Below, one piece after another: positions 21,966 through 22,865 of a DNA stretch of 22,865 bases. The translations under genes and the position numbers were made by a program. The notes under the pieces are model-generated. The model had not been told where the DNA came from and searched no databases. It saw nothing but the letters and a program-made list of their open reading frames with translations. The stretch lies in contig CAZADH010000074.1 of assembly GCA_964483805.1 (NCBI GenBank), positions 1-22,865 of the forward strand, in the 5' to 3' direction. The stretch's first letter is position 1. Each line of letters opens with the position of its first letter. Source of the stretch: CAZADH01 sp964483805 (GTDB lineage Bacteria > Muiribacteriota > Ozemobacteria > Ozemobacterales > Ozemobacteraceae).

Positions 21966-22864
21966 GAGGCCCCCCCCGTCGACGCCACCGACGGTTTCTC
22001 GCCGGCCAGCAGCACGACCAGGGTTTGGTCGTCCTCCGGCACGGCCAGATTCGACCAGGCCTGCACCTCGGCAAAGACGCGCTCGACCACCCGGACAGGC
22101 CCCGACTCGCCACACTCCCCCACCCCGGCAACCCCCCGCGCCACGGCCGCTGCCAGACGGTCATAACCGAACATTGCGGTGCTGCCGGGTTGCCGGGCTT
22201 CGATGAGCCCGTCGGAATAGACAGCAACCGCACTGCCCGGCGCGAGAACGCAGACGTTTTCGGCATACGTTGTATGACGTCGGGCGCCCAGCGGGTAACC
22301 GGGCACCCCCAATGCCGTCACCTCGCCGTCGGGACCAAGCGCGAACGGGTAATTGTGGCCGGCACAGGCGTATTCGAGGCGACGCGTGCGCGGGTCGAAG
22401 ATGCCGAGCCAGAAGGTCATCGGTCGCCCCCGACCCAGCAGGGCGTGAAACGACGCATTCATGGCCGACAACATTGCCCCGGGCCGGCCGGCACCCGCCG
22501 CCTGCATGGCGAGACCGACCTTGGCCGAGGCCATGACCAGCGCCGAGGCAATGCCATGCCCAGCGACGTCGCCGACTCCGAAAACAATGCGCCCGTCGGG
22601 GAGGGCAAACCAATCGTGATGGTCGCCACCCAGGTCGGCCGCGGTGGCACACCGGCCGCCGACCACCCAGTCGGCCCCGTGCAGCCCGGCCACCGGCCAC
22701 AACTGTTCCTGCACCGAACGGGCCACCTGCAGGTCGCGCAGGTCACCCATGACCACATTGAAGCGGTCGGCCACCGCTGCCAGTTCGACCACAGCGCCCG
22801 GCTCAACCCGCCGGTTGAACGCGCGGGCCTGCAACCAACGCAGTCCCTGCCCCAGGCCAACGAT
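21962..22864 (-). CDS. PP2C/SpoIIE phosphatase, 5' end outside the window (paralogue 4)
   Basis: The frame is open to the window edge, so the N-terminal and any sensor regions are missing. The visible part begins in a HAMP-like stretch (AVVELAAVADRFNVVMGDL), then RSVQEQLWP, and continues with a complete PP2C domain: DLGGDHHD, GDVAGHGIASALV, YSDGLIEA and EDDQTLVVLL. The His pair after GGD differs from the usual aromatic residues. Its stop overlaps the start of paralogue 3 as ATGA, so the two are likely co-translated. By analogy with its neighbour it probably has upstream membrane segments, but this cannot be seen. The operon's promoter lies outside the window. Confidence 0.9.
   Translation of the reverse strand: MVGLGQGLRWLQARAFNRRVEPGAVVELAAVADRFNVVMGDLRDLQVARSVQEQLWPVAGLHGADWVVGGRCATAADLGGDHHDWFALPDGRIVFGVGDVAGHGIASALVMASAKVGLAMQAAGAGRPGAMLSAMNASFHALLGRGRPMTFWLGIFDPRTRRLEYACAGHNYPFALGPDGEVTALGVPGYPLGARRHTTYAENVCVLAPGSAVAVYSDGLIEARQPGSTAMFGYDRLAAAVARGVAGVGECGESGPVRVVERVFAEVQAWSNLAVPEDDQTLVVLLAGEKPSVASTGGAS
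22262..22278. repeat. Dispersed dyad motif, copy in phosphatase paralogue 4
   Basis: GGCATAC-GTT-GTATGAC matches 10 of 14 half-site positions and holds the perfect dyad CATAC-GTT-GTATG. It encodes RHTTYAE in the catalytic domain. Confidence 0.5.
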
Positions 22865-22865
22865 C

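Noticed and set aside
21063..22166. Plus-strand open frame across the paralogue 3-4 junction
   Set aside because: Arg/Pro/His-rich antisense text that crosses two real overlapping genes.

Overview
The window is GC-rich bacterial chromosomal DNA (roughly two-thirds G+C by eye) with short intergenic gaps. It carries two housekeeping enzymes (asparaginyl-tRNA synthetase, type I glutamine synthetase) among many sensory and exported proteins. Four SpoIIE/PP2C-type phosphatases in 10 kb, a PAS-rich hybrid histidine kinase and a RiPP-type B12-radical SAM enzyme suggest a signalling-rich bacterium from a poorly sampled lineage. Ca. Riflebacteria/Ozemobacteria or a similar deep phylum would fit, but nothing here proves it. 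A 10-N scaffold gap (4808-4817) shows this is a draft or metagenome assembly.

Layout. 2-886 (+): 3' part of an unrecognised soluble protein. 1013-2461 (-): asnS. 2603-5115 (-): a large exported or membrane-anchored protein with glycine-rich hydrophobic and coiled-coil segments, broken by the N gap. 5461-6921 (+): glnA, followed by a strong intrinsic terminator. 7127-8908 (-): RiPP maturation radical SAM protein 1-like enzyme, with no visible precursor. 8909-9426: divergent intergenic region holding a tandem ~81-bp structured repeat. 9427-11781 (+): three-PAS hybrid histidine kinase. 11914-12759 (+): secreted glycine-zipper-like protein. 12805-15690 and 15687-18581 (-): two membrane SpoIIE phosphatases joined by an ATGA overlap. 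18673-18963 (+): small membrane protein. 18957-21965 and 21962-22864 (-): a second ATGA-coupled phosphatase pair, whose upstream member runs off the window.

How they work together. The three complete phosphatases share one plan: TM1, extracytoplasmic region, TM2-TM3, second extracytoplasmic region, TM4, HAMP, PP2C. They probably sense external cues and dephosphorylate STAS-type anti-anti-sigma proteins, but no STAS or RsbW-like partner is encoded here. The hybrid kinase is soluble and carries its own receiver, so its downstream partner is also elsewhere.

Two signals are not explained by the genes. (1) An AT-rich, dyad-symmetric motif, consensus GCAATAC-N3-GTATTGC, recurs about once per kilobase, mostly inside coding sequences, on both strands and in all reading frames. 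It displaces the usual GC-ending codons wherever it falls. (2) The 9010-9225 array preserves four stems between its two full units through paired compensatory substitutions, and a related fragment lies in the 5' coding end of one phosphatase gene.
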